Source: CAZONU01 sp965370045 (GTDB lineage: Bacteria; Planctomycetota; SZUA-567; JAKLDR01). Taken from it: a stretch of 64,000 bases of DNA. Each line of letters starts with the position of its first letter. The stretch's first letter is position 1. A program made the translations under genes and the position numbers. The notes under the pieces were generated by a model. That model made no database searches and had not been told where the DNA came from. It was given only the letters and a program-made list of their open reading frames with translations. The DNA is taken from the NCBI GenBank assembly GCA_965370045.1, contig CBDUSI010000003.1, forward strand, positions 13,712-77,711. Reading direction: 5' to 3'. Shown here one piece after another: positions 54,794-62,882 of the stretch.

Positions 54794-55737
54794 GGTTCGG
54801 GCTGCTCCTTCCGGCCGCGCTGCTCGTCGCGGGCCTCGCCGCCGGTTGCGGGGACGGCGACGCTCCCGAGAAGAAACTCAAGAACCTGACGGTGTTCCAC
54901 GCCGGGGGGCTCACCCCGGTCCTGGAGGCGGTCCGCAAGCCCTGCGAGAAGGAGCTGGGCATCAAGCTGCGCACCGAGGCCTCCGGCAGCCAGGTGGCCT
55001 GCCGCAAGATCGCCGAGCTGGGCCGGAAGTGCGACCTGGTCATGCTCGCCGACGCGGGCCTGGTCGCGAGTCTGCTCAAAGGCAACTGTTCCTGGCGACT
55101 GGACTTCGCCAGCGACGAGGTGGTGCTGGCCGTGGGCCAGCGCGCGCCGCGCGTCGCCGAGGCCGAGAAGGACTGGACGAAAGTGCTGACCGCCGGAAAG
55201 GTCAAGCTCGGGCGCGTGGACGAGAACCAGGGGCCCATCGGCTACCGGACCCTGATGGTCTGGAAGCTTCAGGAAAAGCTGGGCGCGAAGAACCTGCATG
55301 ATCGCCTTAGGGCCAAGGGCGGCAAGGTGGTTGATCATGTAGCCCGGCTTACTCCCTTGCTCAAGTCCGCCGAGATCGACTACGCCTTCGTCTACCGCTC
55401 GATCTGCATCGCCCATGACGTCCGCTACATCCGCCTGGAGAAGCGCGTGAACCTGGGCTCGGCGGACCACGACTACTCCGCGGCAAAAGTAACCTACGGG
55501 AAGGCCAGGAAGAAGATAACCGTCAAGGGCGCGCCGATCATCTGGACCCTGAGCATCCCCGACCGCAGCGCGGACGAGGAGTCCGCGCGGCGCTTCGTGC
55601 GCTGGCTGCTGTCCGACAAGAAAAAGCTCCTCGAGAAGCACGGTTTCCGGCCGCTGGCCCGTCCCCGGTTCCACGGACCGAAGAAGGCCTTCGGCGCCCT
55701 CAAGGACTTCGCCGGGAACTCCGGGAAGCTGAAGTGA
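54790..55737 (+). CDS. Tungstate/molybdate-binding lipoprotein (WtpA-like)
   Basis: 315 aa with lipobox LAAGC (Cys20). Mature part has WtpA-type wording: TVFHAGGL, SGSQVACRKIAELGRKCDLVMLAD (written in parts here), GRVDENQGPIGYRTL and YAFVYRS. These surround the oxyanion site of class II tungstate/molybdate binders. Extra cysteines (52, 71, 81, 100) are unusual for the family. It pairs with the permease and ATPase downstream. Its gene overlaps the activator stop, and its own stop overlaps the permease start (GTGA). Confidence 0.75.
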   Translation: MRFGLLLPAALLVAGLAAGCGDGDAPEKKLKNLTVFHAGGLTPVLEAVRKPCEKELGIKLRTEASGSQVACRKIAELGRKCDLVMLADAGLVASLLKGNCSWRLDFASDEVVLAVGQRAPRVAEAEKDWTKVLTAGKVKLGRVDENQGPIGYRTLMVWKLQEKLGAKNLHDRLRAKGGKVVDHVARLTPLLKSAEIDYAFVYRSICIAHDVRYIRLEKRVNLGSADHDYSAAKVTYGKARKKITVKGAPIIWTLSIPDRSADEESARRFVRWLLSDKKKLLEKHGFRPLARPRFHGPKKAFGALKDFAGNSGKLK

Positions 55738-57173
55738 AGGAGTACTACTCCTCCCGCGCGCGGCTGGCGGTGGTGGCCGGGCTGCTCGGCGCGCACTCGA
55801 TCGCCTACATCGCCTGCGGGCTTACCGGTTACATAGACCCATTCGAGTTCTTCAACGTGCTGCTGCTGGCTGGCAACTTCCTCATCGGGGCGGTCCTCTT
55901 GCGCGGGGAGCATGACCTGCTCCTCGGCGGGGGGACCATGCTCCTGGTGGCCGCGCACGGCTTCGTCGGGCACCGCCTGGCGCCCCAGGCGCTGGACAGC
56001 GGCGCGCTGCTGATGGTCAGCATCATGGTGCTCTACGTGGGGGTCAAGGTCAACACCCTGCTCCCCGCCAGATACTGGTACGCGCTGGTGATCAGCTACC
56101 TGCTGCTCTTCTTCATTTTCGTGGAAATCAACTGGGCGACGCTCTTCCCGAAGCTGGGAGAGATGGGCATCACCAGGACCGGCATCGCCAACGCCGTGCC
56201 CCTGCTCCTGCTCTTCCTGCTGGGCCTGGCGGCCTGCGCGCGCTCCTTCCGGCTGCTGGCCTACTTCTGGGCCATCGTCATCAGCTTCACCTTCTGCCAG
56301 CCCTACGCCTGGGAGGCGGTGCTCATCGCCTTCTTCTCGCTCACCGCGGTCTTCAGCGCGCGGGGCCGGGCGCCATCTCGCACGGCGATCGTCTTCCTGT
56401 CCTGCGGGCTGGCCCTGACCTTCCTGGTGCTCTTCCCGGTGGTGGCCATCGTGCGCAGTGAGAGCCTGCACAGCATGAAGTTGGTCGTCGAGGACCCCGG
56501 ATTCCGAAAGGCGGTGTGGACCACCCTGAAGACCGCCACCTTCTCGACGCTCTTCCTGGTGGTCTTCACCGTCCCGCTGGCCTACGCGGTGAGCCGGCTG
56601 CGCTTCCGGGGCCGGACGCTGCTGCTCTCGCTGATAGACATCCCTATCGTGATACCCCAGTCGGTGGCGGCGGTGGCGCTCCTGAGAGTTTTCGGCGAGG
56701 AGCAGTTCCTGGGCGAGCTGTTCTCCCGCTACTTCGGGATCAAGTTCAGCGGCGCGCTGGCGGGCATCTGCCTGGCGCAGGTCTTCGTGGCCATGCCCTT
56801 CATCACCCGCAGCGCGGTGGCCGCCTTCGACGCGGTGCCCGAGCGCCTGGAGCTGGCCGCGCGGACTCTGGGCACCAGCTCCTGGGGCGCCTTCTGGCGA
56901 GTCGCCCTGCCGCTGGCCTCGCGCGGGGTGTTCCTCGGCGCGGTGCTGGCCTGGGCCCGGGCCGCCGGGGAGTTCGGCGCGCTGTGGCTCATCGCCGCGA
57001 CCCCTCGGACCGCCCCCATGGAGGTCTACTACAAGTTCCATAGCGACGGCGTGGTCCAGGCCGCCCCCATGGGCGCGGCGCTGCTGCTGTTCAGCCTGGC
57101 CATGTTCTTCCTGCTGCAGTTCGTCTCGCGCACGCTGCCCTCGGTGCACGGCACGCGGGAGCGACTGCTGTGA
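55734..57173 (+). CDS. ABC permease (WtpB/ModB-like) with extra N-terminal membrane domain
   Basis: 479 aa, GTG start overlapping the lipoprotein stop. The C-terminal part (about 220-479) is a standard ABC permease with the EAA-loop ELAARTLGTSSWGAFWRVALPLASRG. The first 215 residues form about seven extra membrane helices with no family I recognise; ordinary ModB/WtpB proteins of about 230-250 aa lack them. The extension may couple the transporter to another membrane partner such as the polyferredoxins. Confidence 0.75.
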   Translation: MKEYYSSRARLAVVAGLLGAHSIAYIACGLTGYIDPFEFFNVLLLAGNFLIGAVLLRGEHDLLLGGGTMLLVAAHGFVGHRLAPQALDSGALLMVSIMVLYVGVKVNTLLPARYWYALVISYLLLFFIFVEINWATLFPKLGEMGITRTGIANAVPLLLLFLLGLAACARSFRLLAYFWAIVISFTFCQPYAWEAVLIAFFSLTAVFSARGRAPSRTAIVFLSCGLALTFLVLFPVVAIVRSESLHSMKLVVEDPGFRKAVWTTLKTATFSTLFLVVFTVPLAYAVSRLRFRGRTLLLSLIDIPIVIPQSVAAVALLRVFGEEQFLGELFSRYFGIKFSGALAGICLAQVFVAMPFITRSAVAAFDAVPERLELAARTLGTSSWGAFWRVALPLASRGVFLGAVLAWARAAGEFGALWLIAATPRTAPMEVYYKFHSDGVVQAAPMGAALLLFSLAMFFLLQFVSRTLPSVHGTRERLL

Positions 57174-58228
57174 GCGCGCTGCTGGAGCTTCGCGGCCTGC
57201 GTCTCGCGCTGGGCGAGTTCCGGCTGGGGCCGCTCTCGCTGGAGCTGGCCGCCGGGGACTACCTGGTGCTCCTGGGGCCCTCGGGCTGCGGCAAGACCTC
57301 CCTGCTCCGCGCGGTGGCCGGCATTTACCCCAACCAGCCGGGGCAGCTCTTTCTTGAGGGGCAGGACGTCGGCCGGCTGGCGCCGCACATGCGCCGGGTG
57401 GGCTACGTCTCGCAGACCGCCGACCTCTTCCCGCACAGGAGCGTGGCCGCTAATATCGCCTTCGGGCTGAGCTACCTGCCGCTTTCCCGCCCGGAGCGCC
57501 GCGAGCGCGCCCGGGACATGGCCGCGGTGCTGGGCGTCGAGGGCCTGCTGGGGCGCAACCCGGCGACGCTCTCGGGCGGAGAGGCCAAGCGCGTGGCCCT
57601 GGCCCGGAGCCTGGTGGTCGACCCCCGGGTGCTGCTGCTGGACGAGCCGCTCTCCATGCTGGACCACAACGCGCGCCGGCGGATGCTGGACCTCCTGCGA
57701 ATCGTCCACGACCGGCTGGGCACCGCCACCATCCACGTCACCCACGACCGCGAGGAGGCCTGGGCCATGGGCGGCGGCTGCGCGGTGATGGACGCCGGGC
57801 GCATCGAGGGCAGCGGGGGCGTCGAGGAGCTCTTCCGCCGGCCGGCGCGGCGCTTCGTGGCCGAGTTCCTGGGGGGCGAGAACCTGTTCTCCGCGCGCTT
57901 CGAGCGCCGCGGCGAGAAGTGCTTCGCGGTCCTGGACTGGGCCGAGCTCCCACTGGCCGGGACGGTCGACTTCGCGGACGGCTGGGTGCAGATCCGCCCG
58001 GAGAGCCTGCTGGTCGCCGGGCCGGAGTGCCCCGAGGCCTTCGGGGTCACGGTACTCTCGGTCACCGACCGGGGCATCTACCGCGAGATTCGCGCCTCGA
58101 CCCGCAGCGGGAAGGTCCTGGTCTGTCACGCGGTCATGACCGGTGAGCGGGTGCCGGCGCCCGGAGAAATGCTGATGATGCGCCTGGCGGACCCGCCCCA
58201 TGCCATCGAAGGTGAAGGCCATGCCTGA
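57170..58228 (+). CDS. ABC transporter ATP-binding protein (WtpC/ModC-like)
   Basis: 352 aa, GTG start overlapping the permease stop. Walker A GPSGCGKTS, Q-loop YVSQTADLF, signature LSGGEAKRVALARS, Walker B LLLDEPLS and H-loop VTHDREEA. A C-terminal TOBE-like domain (about 240-352) is typical of molybdate/tungstate and other oxyanion ATPases and may bind the ion for regulation. It completes the three-component importer. Confidence 0.88.
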   Translation: MSALLELRGLRLALGEFRLGPLSLELAAGDYLVLLGPSGCGKTSLLRAVAGIYPNQPGQLFLEGQDVGRLAPHMRRVGYVSQTADLFPHRSVAANIAFGLSYLPLSRPERRERARDMAAVLGVEGLLGRNPATLSGGEAKRVALARSLVVDPRVLLLDEPLSMLDHNARRRMLDLLRIVHDRLGTATIHVTHDREEAWAMGGGCAVMDAGRIEGSGGVEELFRRPARRFVAEFLGGENLFSARFERRGEKCFAVLDWAELPLAGTVDFADGWVQIRPESLLVAGPECPEAFGVTVLSVTDRGIYREIRASTRSGKVLVCHAVMTGERVPAPGEMLMMRLADPPHAIEGEGHA

Positions 58229-59306
58229 GTGGCTGCGCCGGGTCGAGGAGTGGATCGAGAGCGCCTCGGCCAACATCAAGTTCGTGGACCAGGCGCTCAC
58301 CGGCCTGGAGGGCAGCTACGTCGAGCTGCTCACTATTCTGTCGCTGGGTCTGCTGGCGGTGATTCCCGCGGTGGTCCCCGCCAAGCGCCGGCAGTTCTAC
58401 CGGCATCTCAACCAGATATTCGGGATCGCCGTCTTCGTATTCGTGGTCTTCACCTGCCTGGGCGTCTTCGGGATGATCCGCAACTTCCACCGGGGTCTCA
58501 GCGAGATCGGCCGCGAGAACATCATCGCGCTGTACTACTGCTCGGTGCCGGTCACCATACTGACCACCTCCATGCTCTTCGGGCCGACCTTCTGCGGCTG
58601 GATATGCCCCACCGGCGCGCTGCAGGAGTTCGTGGGCATGATCACCGGCCGGTGGCACCGCGCGCGGCGCAGGGCCGGCTATCCCTTCTCCCGGGGATCG
58701 TTGACCATGGCCCTGGGCGTCGCCGGGGTATTCCTGCTGTGGATGGCCTACCTCTCGGCCACCCGCATCTTCTTCGTGGAGGACGCCAGCATCTACTGGT
58801 CGGAGGTGCTGATCCTCCTGCTCCTGGTGCTGGTCTGGAAGATGCGCGACTGGGACAAGCGTCTGCGCAGGCTCAGGGTGCTCTCCTTCTGGATCATCGT
58901 GGCCGCGGCGGTGGCCAGCATGAGGATCACCTCGCCGGTGCACTTCGGCTTCAGCAAGGTCTACGACCCGGCCTCGGTGCTGTCCACGGTGATGGTCGCG
59001 CTGGCCGCGCTGACCGTGCCCCACGTCTGGTGCCGGTACCTGTGCCCCTGGCGCGAGGCCATCGCCTGGGCCGGCAAGCACAGCGTGCGCCGCCTGGAGA
59101 CCGATCATGAGAAGTGCATCCACTGCGGGAAGTGCACCGAGGTTTGTGGCGTGGAGGCGGTCCTCGACGGGAAGATCGACCCCCACGAGTGCCACATGTG
59201 CATGAAGTGCGTGGACATCTGCCCCACCGGGGCCATAAGCGTGGTGGACAAATGGAGACCTGAGACTTGCGAGTCCGACTGCGAGTCCTGCTCGCCCTCG
59301 CGCTGA
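58221..59306 (+). CDS. Membrane polyferredoxin of NapH/NosR type (2)
   Basis: 361 aa from the ATG at 58221 (AAGGTGA upstream), overlapping the ATPase gene by 8 nt. Four to five helices; FCGWICPTG at 124-132 and WCRYLCP at 270-276; then two [4Fe-4S] motifs (CIHCGKCTEVCG at 299-310, CHMCMKCVDICP at 324-335). The tail carries an extra CESDCESC cluster encoded in the region that overlaps the next gene. A second electron-transfer module in the same operon as the first. Confidence 0.88.
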   Translation: MPEWLRRVEEWIESASANIKFVDQALTGLEGSYVELLTILSLGLLAVIPAVVPAKRRQFYRHLNQIFGIAVFVFVVFTCLGVFGMIRNFHRGLSEIGRENIIALYYCSVPVTILTTSMLFGPTFCGWICPTGALQEFVGMITGRWHRARRRAGYPFSRGSLTMALGVAGVFLLWMAYLSATRIFFVEDASIYWSEVLILLLLVLVWKMRDWDKRLRRLRVLSFWIIVAAAVASMRITSPVHFGFSKVYDPASVLSTVMVALAALTVPHVWCRYLCPWREAIAWAGKHSVRRLETDHEKCIHCGKCTEVCGVEAVLDGKIDPHECHMCMKCVDICPTGAISVVDKWRPETCESDCESCSPSR

Positions 59307-60757
59307 TCTCCGCTTCGGCGCGGGCGGCCGACACCCTGTGGAGATCGCCGCGGGGAGACCCCGCCGGGCGGGCGGTCTGCCGCTGGCCCGCCGACCGGCC
59401 CCCACCGGTAGTCAAGGAATGGCACTTCCAGTCCAAACGGGGCCGCCGCTACAAGATGGGGCTGGCGGTGTGGGCCTCGCCGGCGGTGGCGATAGTCGAC
59501 GGCCGGCCGGTGGTATTCATCGGCGGCTACGACCAGACCATGCACGCGCTGGACCTGACCAGCAAAGAGCGCCTGTGGCGCATCATCACCAACGGCGAGA
59601 TCGCCGGCCCCCCGGCCGTCGGGCTGGTGGACGGCGAGCAGGTGGTCTTCTGGGGCTCGGCGGACCGCTTCGTGTACGCCTACTACGCCGACAGCCGCGG
59701 GGAGGTCGAGGGCCGCAAGTTCTGGAGGGGAATGCGCGAACTGGTGAAGTCCACCAGCACCCAGGGCGACGTCAGCCTCTCGGCCCCGCTGCTCCACGAC
59801 GGGAAGCTGTACATCACCTGCTTCGTCTTCGACCGGGCCATGGCCCGCAGCCAGCAGAAGGGCTGGCTTTTCTGCCTCGAGATGAAGACCGGCGAGGTGC
59901 TCTGGCAGCAGGAGGTCAGCCAGGGGCCGGTGGGGCATCCCGTCGGGCGGGTCATCGACGGGCGCTTCACGGTGTTCGTGTGCGCGCGCAAGGGACGGCT
60001 CCAGGCCTACGACGTTTCGGGGGTCAGGCCCGCGCTCCTCTGGGACCACCAGATGCCCCACGAGGTGATGGGCTCGCCGGTCCTCAACCAGAGCGCCGGG
60101 AACCCGCTGCTGTTCCTGGGCTCCAAGTTCGGCTACCTTCACGCCATCGACGCGCGCACCGGGAAGGGCGTCTGGAAGCGCATGTCCGGCAACTGGATCG
60201 ACAACAGCGCCTGCGTGGGCACGCTCGACGGCGAGGAGCACGTCTTCGTGGGCTCGCACGACTATAACGTTTACGCCTACCGGGCCGCGGACGGCGAGCT
60301 CCGCTGGAAGCGCCACCTGGGCGGGGAGGTCTACACCGCGCCGAGCTTCTTTCACATGGAAGGCCGGGCGATGGTGACGGTCGCGGCGCTGGACAACCAC
60401 CTCTACGTGCTGTACGCCGACACCGGCAACGTGGCCACCTCCTACTACACGGGCACGCCCATCTGGGACAAGGTCGCCAAGGGCGAGACCCTGTGGGGCT
60501 CCTCGGCGGTCTTCGAGGCCGGTGAAGAGACCGCCATCGTGCACGGGTCCTTCAACGACTTCGTCTACGTCTACCCGGTGAGCGCCACGAAATACTGCGG
60601 GCTGCGCAGCAAGGTCCAGAGCCCCAAGCGGCTGTGGTGGGGGCTGCTGGTGACCCTGGTGGTCTTCGGCGGGGTGGTGCTGCCCATCGTGCTCAAGCTG
60701 CCGGCGCGCGACGGCGGGCGCCGGCCGGGAAAGAAACAGGACGGCGCAACAGCTTAG
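59267..60757 (+). CDS. PQQ-type beta-propeller protein, periplasmic and membrane-anchored
   Basis: 496 aa, TTG start with GGAG, overlapping the previous gene by 40 nt. Sec signal peptide (1-20, ASARA). The bulk consists of repeats such as GGYDQTMHALDL, GSADRFVYAYYA, GSKFGYLHAIDA, GSHDYNVYAYRA and ALDNHLYVLYA, the blades of a PQQ/quinoprotein-like propeller. One C-terminal transmembrane helix (WWGLLVTLVVFGGVVLP) anchors it. No clear PQQ-binding tryptophan-docking motif is seen, so it may be a sensor or scaffold. Last gene of the operon. Confidence 0.8.
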   Translation: MRVRLRVLLALALISASARAADTLWRSPRGDPAGRAVCRWPADRPPPVVKEWHFQSKRGRRYKMGLAVWASPAVAIVDGRPVVFIGGYDQTMHALDLTSKERLWRIITNGEIAGPPAVGLVDGEQVVFWGSADRFVYAYYADSRGEVEGRKFWRGMRELVKSTSTQGDVSLSAPLLHDGKLYITCFVFDRAMARSQQKGWLFCLEMKTGEVLWQQEVSQGPVGHPVGRVIDGRFTVFVCARKGRLQAYDVSGVRPALLWDHQMPHEVMGSPVLNQSAGNPLLFLGSKFGYLHAIDARTGKGVWKRMSGNWIDNSACVGTLDGEEHVFVGSHDYNVYAYRAADGELRWKRHLGGEVYTAPSFFHMEGRAMVTVAALDNHLYVLYADTGNVATSYYTGTPIWDKVAKGETLWGSSAVFEAGEETAIVHGSFNDFVYVYPVSATKYCGLRSKVQSPKRLWWGLLVTLVVFGGVVLPIVLKLPARDGGRRPGKKQDGATA

Positions 60758-60773
60758 ACCCTTGCGTTCCGGC

Positions 60774-60793
60774 GGTGTATAGAGATATATACC
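60774..60793. other. Small hairpin after the operon
   Basis: GGTGTATA (60774-60781), GAGA loop, TATATACC (60786-60793) form an 8-bp near-perfect stem in the 87-nt gap before the oxidoreductase gene. It may mark the operon end or an RNA element; no T-run follows. Confidence 0.35.
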
Positions 60794-60844
60794 GGGAGAC
60801 GCCGCGGACCGGGGAGGGGGGGCGCAGAGCGCCGGGAGGCATCC

Positions 60845-61834
60845 ATGAAGGTTCTCAACTGGGGGGTTCTGGGCACCGGAATGATCGCCGACCGCTTCTC
60901 GCGGGGCCTGGCCTCGACGGACCAGGCGGCGCGCTACGCGGTGGGCTCGCGCGAGAAGGAGCGTGCCCAGGACTTCGCCATGAAGTTCGGCTTCGCCCGG
61001 GCCTACGGGAGTTACGAGCAGGTGCTGCGCGACGAGAGCACCGACGCGGTCTACATCGCGCTGCCCAACAGCCTGCACGCCGAGTGGGCAACCAAGGCCG
61101 CCGAGGCCGGCAAGCACATCCTTCTTGAAAAACCCGCGACGGTCAACACCGCCGAGCTGGAAGCGGTGCTGGCCACCGCGAAGAAGAACGGGGTCTTCTT
61201 CATGGAGGCCCTCATGTACCGCTGCCACCCGCGGATAGCGCGCCTCAAGGAGATACTCTCCGACGGGCGGATCGGCGAGGTGCGGGTTATTGAGACCAGC
61301 TTCGAGATCGACATGGGCTTGAAGCTCGCCAACTACCGCATGAAGAACGCCATGGGCGGCGGGGCGCTGATGGACCTGGGCTGCTACTGCGTCTCCTTCT
61401 GCCGCATGGCCGCCGGCGCCGAGCCGACCGCCGCCCGGGGCGTCGCCTGCATCGACCCGGCCACCCGCGTCGACTGGCAGTCGGCGGGGCTCATGAAGTT
61501 CCCGAGCGGAGCGGTGGCCTCCTTTACATGTGGCAACCAGTGCGGGCGGGTGCACACCGAGGCGCGGATTCACGGCTCGAAGGGCAACATCCTGGTCACC
61601 GATCCCTGGGGCCCGGTGGAGGACGGCGCGCCGATAATCGTCAACGTCGGCGACGAGGTCCAGACCCTGGACGTCAAGCTGGGCAGTGACCTCTACGCCA
61701 ACGAGGCGCTGACCGTCGCCGAGCACCTGGAGGCCGGGCAGGCGCCGCAGATGAGTTGGGCCGACTCCCTGGGCCAGGCCCGAACCATGGACGCGCTCAG
61801 GAAGAACATGGGCCTCAAGTTCGACTGCGAGTGA
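60845..61834 (+). CDS. Gfo/Idh/MocA-family oxidoreductase
   Basis: 329 aa. The NAD(P)-binding motif GVLGTGMIAD and the catalytic region EKPATVN with the Lys/Asp pair fit this sugar/inositol dehydrogenase family. The GGRAGG-type C-terminal domain includes MGGGALMDLGCY. Substrate unknown. Its last 142 nt overlap the convergent gene ending at 61693. Confidence 0.85.
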   Translation: MKVLNWGVLGTGMIADRFSRGLASTDQAARYAVGSREKERAQDFAMKFGFARAYGSYEQVLRDESTDAVYIALPNSLHAEWATKAAEAGKHILLEKPATVNTAELEAVLATAKKNGVFFMEALMYRCHPRIARLKEILSDGRIGEVRVIETSFEIDMGLKLANYRMKNAMGGGALMDLGCYCVSFCRMAAGAEPTAARGVACIDPATRVDWQSAGLMKFPSGAVASFTCGNQCGRVHTEARIHGSKGNILVTDPWGPVEDGAPIIVNVGDEVQTLDVKLGSDLYANEALTVAEHLEAGQAPQMSWADSLGQARTMDALRKNMGLKFDCE

Positions 61835-62445
61835 CCGGCCGATATTTCGGATATTGCCTGCTCCGCAGCGAAGCGGGTGTCCTCATCCGGGTCGTTGAGG
61901 AGCCTTTCCAAGACAGGAAGAGCGCTCGCCGCCTCGGGACCAATCTTCCCCAGCGCCCAGGCGGCGATGCAGCGGATTTCGGCGTCACTATCTCTCAGGA
62001 GCCCCGTCAACAGAGGCACCGCCCGCGAACCGCAGGAGCTGAGCTCGTAGACCGCTTCCATGCGCTTGGGAGCCAGCTTTTCCGGCATGGCCAGGTAGAC
62101 CCGGAGCTTCCGGATCGCGGCGGCCTCCCCTCCCAGTCCCCGCACAGTTCCTGGTTCCTCCCGAAGAATGGCCTGCTCGGGATCGGGAAAGAAGGCTCTG
62201 CAGCTATAACTGATGCCCTTGTAAACTTTTCCGGGATGGCGCGAGTCGCCAACTGCCAGCGACCACTTCCTGACAGACAGGTGCGCCAGCGCCTTTCGCA
62301 CGTCGCGCACCGCCAGGAAAACATAAGCACCCGGCACCGCCAAGCCCAGCACCATCAGCATCCCCACGCCCCACAGGACGATGCTCCGCGTCGAGGGGCC
62401 GCCGCGCTTTTCGGGCGATTCCTGTTCGGTCATCGGTTCGTCCAT
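61693..62445 (-). CDS. Membrane protein with HEAT repeats, convergent overlap with the oxidoreductase gene
   Basis: 250 aa from the ATG at 62445 (ATG at 62433 is the other choice). One N-terminal membrane helix, then a domain of about 100 residues, then two HEAT-like repeats (SRAVPLLTGLLRDSDAEIRCIAAWALGKIG and SALPVLERLLNDPDEDTRFAAEQAIS; quoted in part). The last about 47 residues run into the antisense of the oxidoreductase gene without a stop, which is unusual; the repeats end before that point, so a lost stop codon is possible. Confidence 0.5.
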   Translation of the reverse strand: MDEPMTEQESPEKRGGPSTRSIVLWGVGMLMVLGLAVPGAYVFLAVRDVRKALAHLSVRKWSLAVGDSRHPGKVYKGISYSCRAFFPDPEQAILREEPGTVRGLGGEAAAIRKLRVYLAMPEKLAPKRMEAVYELSSCGSRAVPLLTGLLRDSDAEIRCIAAWALGKIGPEAASALPVLERLLNDPDEDTRFAAEQAISEISAGHSQSNLRPMFFLSASMVRAWPRESAQLICGACPASRCSATVSASLA

Positions 62446-62471
62446 AGTCAATAGCCGGCGGCGACGCCCCG

Positions 62472-62873
62472 TCAGTCCGGCTTCTTCTGCTGCTTGACCA
62501 GCTTCATTATTTCGTTGAGCCGCCACTCCAGGCTGGAGAGTATCCAGAGCTGGAGGTGGTTGACCTTGCCCTGGCTGTGTATCAGGATGATCAACTTTAT
62601 GCTGACCAGGGCCACGGCCAACTCGATCATGCCCAGTTGGACGGTGGCGGAGGTGAACAGCGAAACCACCAGACAGACCATCACCACGGCGGCGAATATC
62701 ACGTTGATGGTCATGGTGTTGAAGGTGGGCACCCCGCCGATGTGCCCGACGATCTTGCGAACGCGCTCCTTCTCCCGGTGGAACATCTCGATCTCGTGAC
62801 GCAGGTCCTCCATCTCCTCGTCGATCATCTTCTGTTCGGCGCGGTCGGGAGAGGGCGTCTGCTGTTCGACCAT
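62472..62873 (-). CDS. Small membrane protein with N-terminal coiled coil
   Basis: 133 aa with AGGAGA upstream. A charged coiled coil (residues 8-42, EEMEDLRHEIEMFHREKERV) is followed by two membrane helices (about 52-75 and 80-98) and a C-terminal Lys-rich segment. Family unknown to me. It lies between a HEAT-repeat protein and a lipoprotein on the same strand with short gaps, so the three may be one transcript. Confidence 0.6.
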   Translation of the reverse strand: MVEQQTPSPDRAEQKMIDEEMEDLRHEIEMFHREKERVRKIVGHIGGVPTFNTMTINVIFAAVVMVCLVVSLFTSATVQLGMIELAVALVSIKLIILIHSQGKVNHLQLWILSSLEWRLNEIMKLVKQQKKPD

Positions 62874-62882
62874 AGAATTCTC

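Noticed and set aside
51203..60757. Nitrous-oxide reductase (nos) or nitrate reductase (nap) cluster
   Set aside because: Only the polyferredoxins are similar; there is no NosZ, NosD, NosL or NapA, and the ABC genes are of the oxyanion importer type, not NosFY.
59105..61726. Long minus-strand open frame opposite the propeller and oxidoreductase
   Set aside because: Shadow; the plus-strand genes have clear family motifs, signal peptide and ribosome sites.
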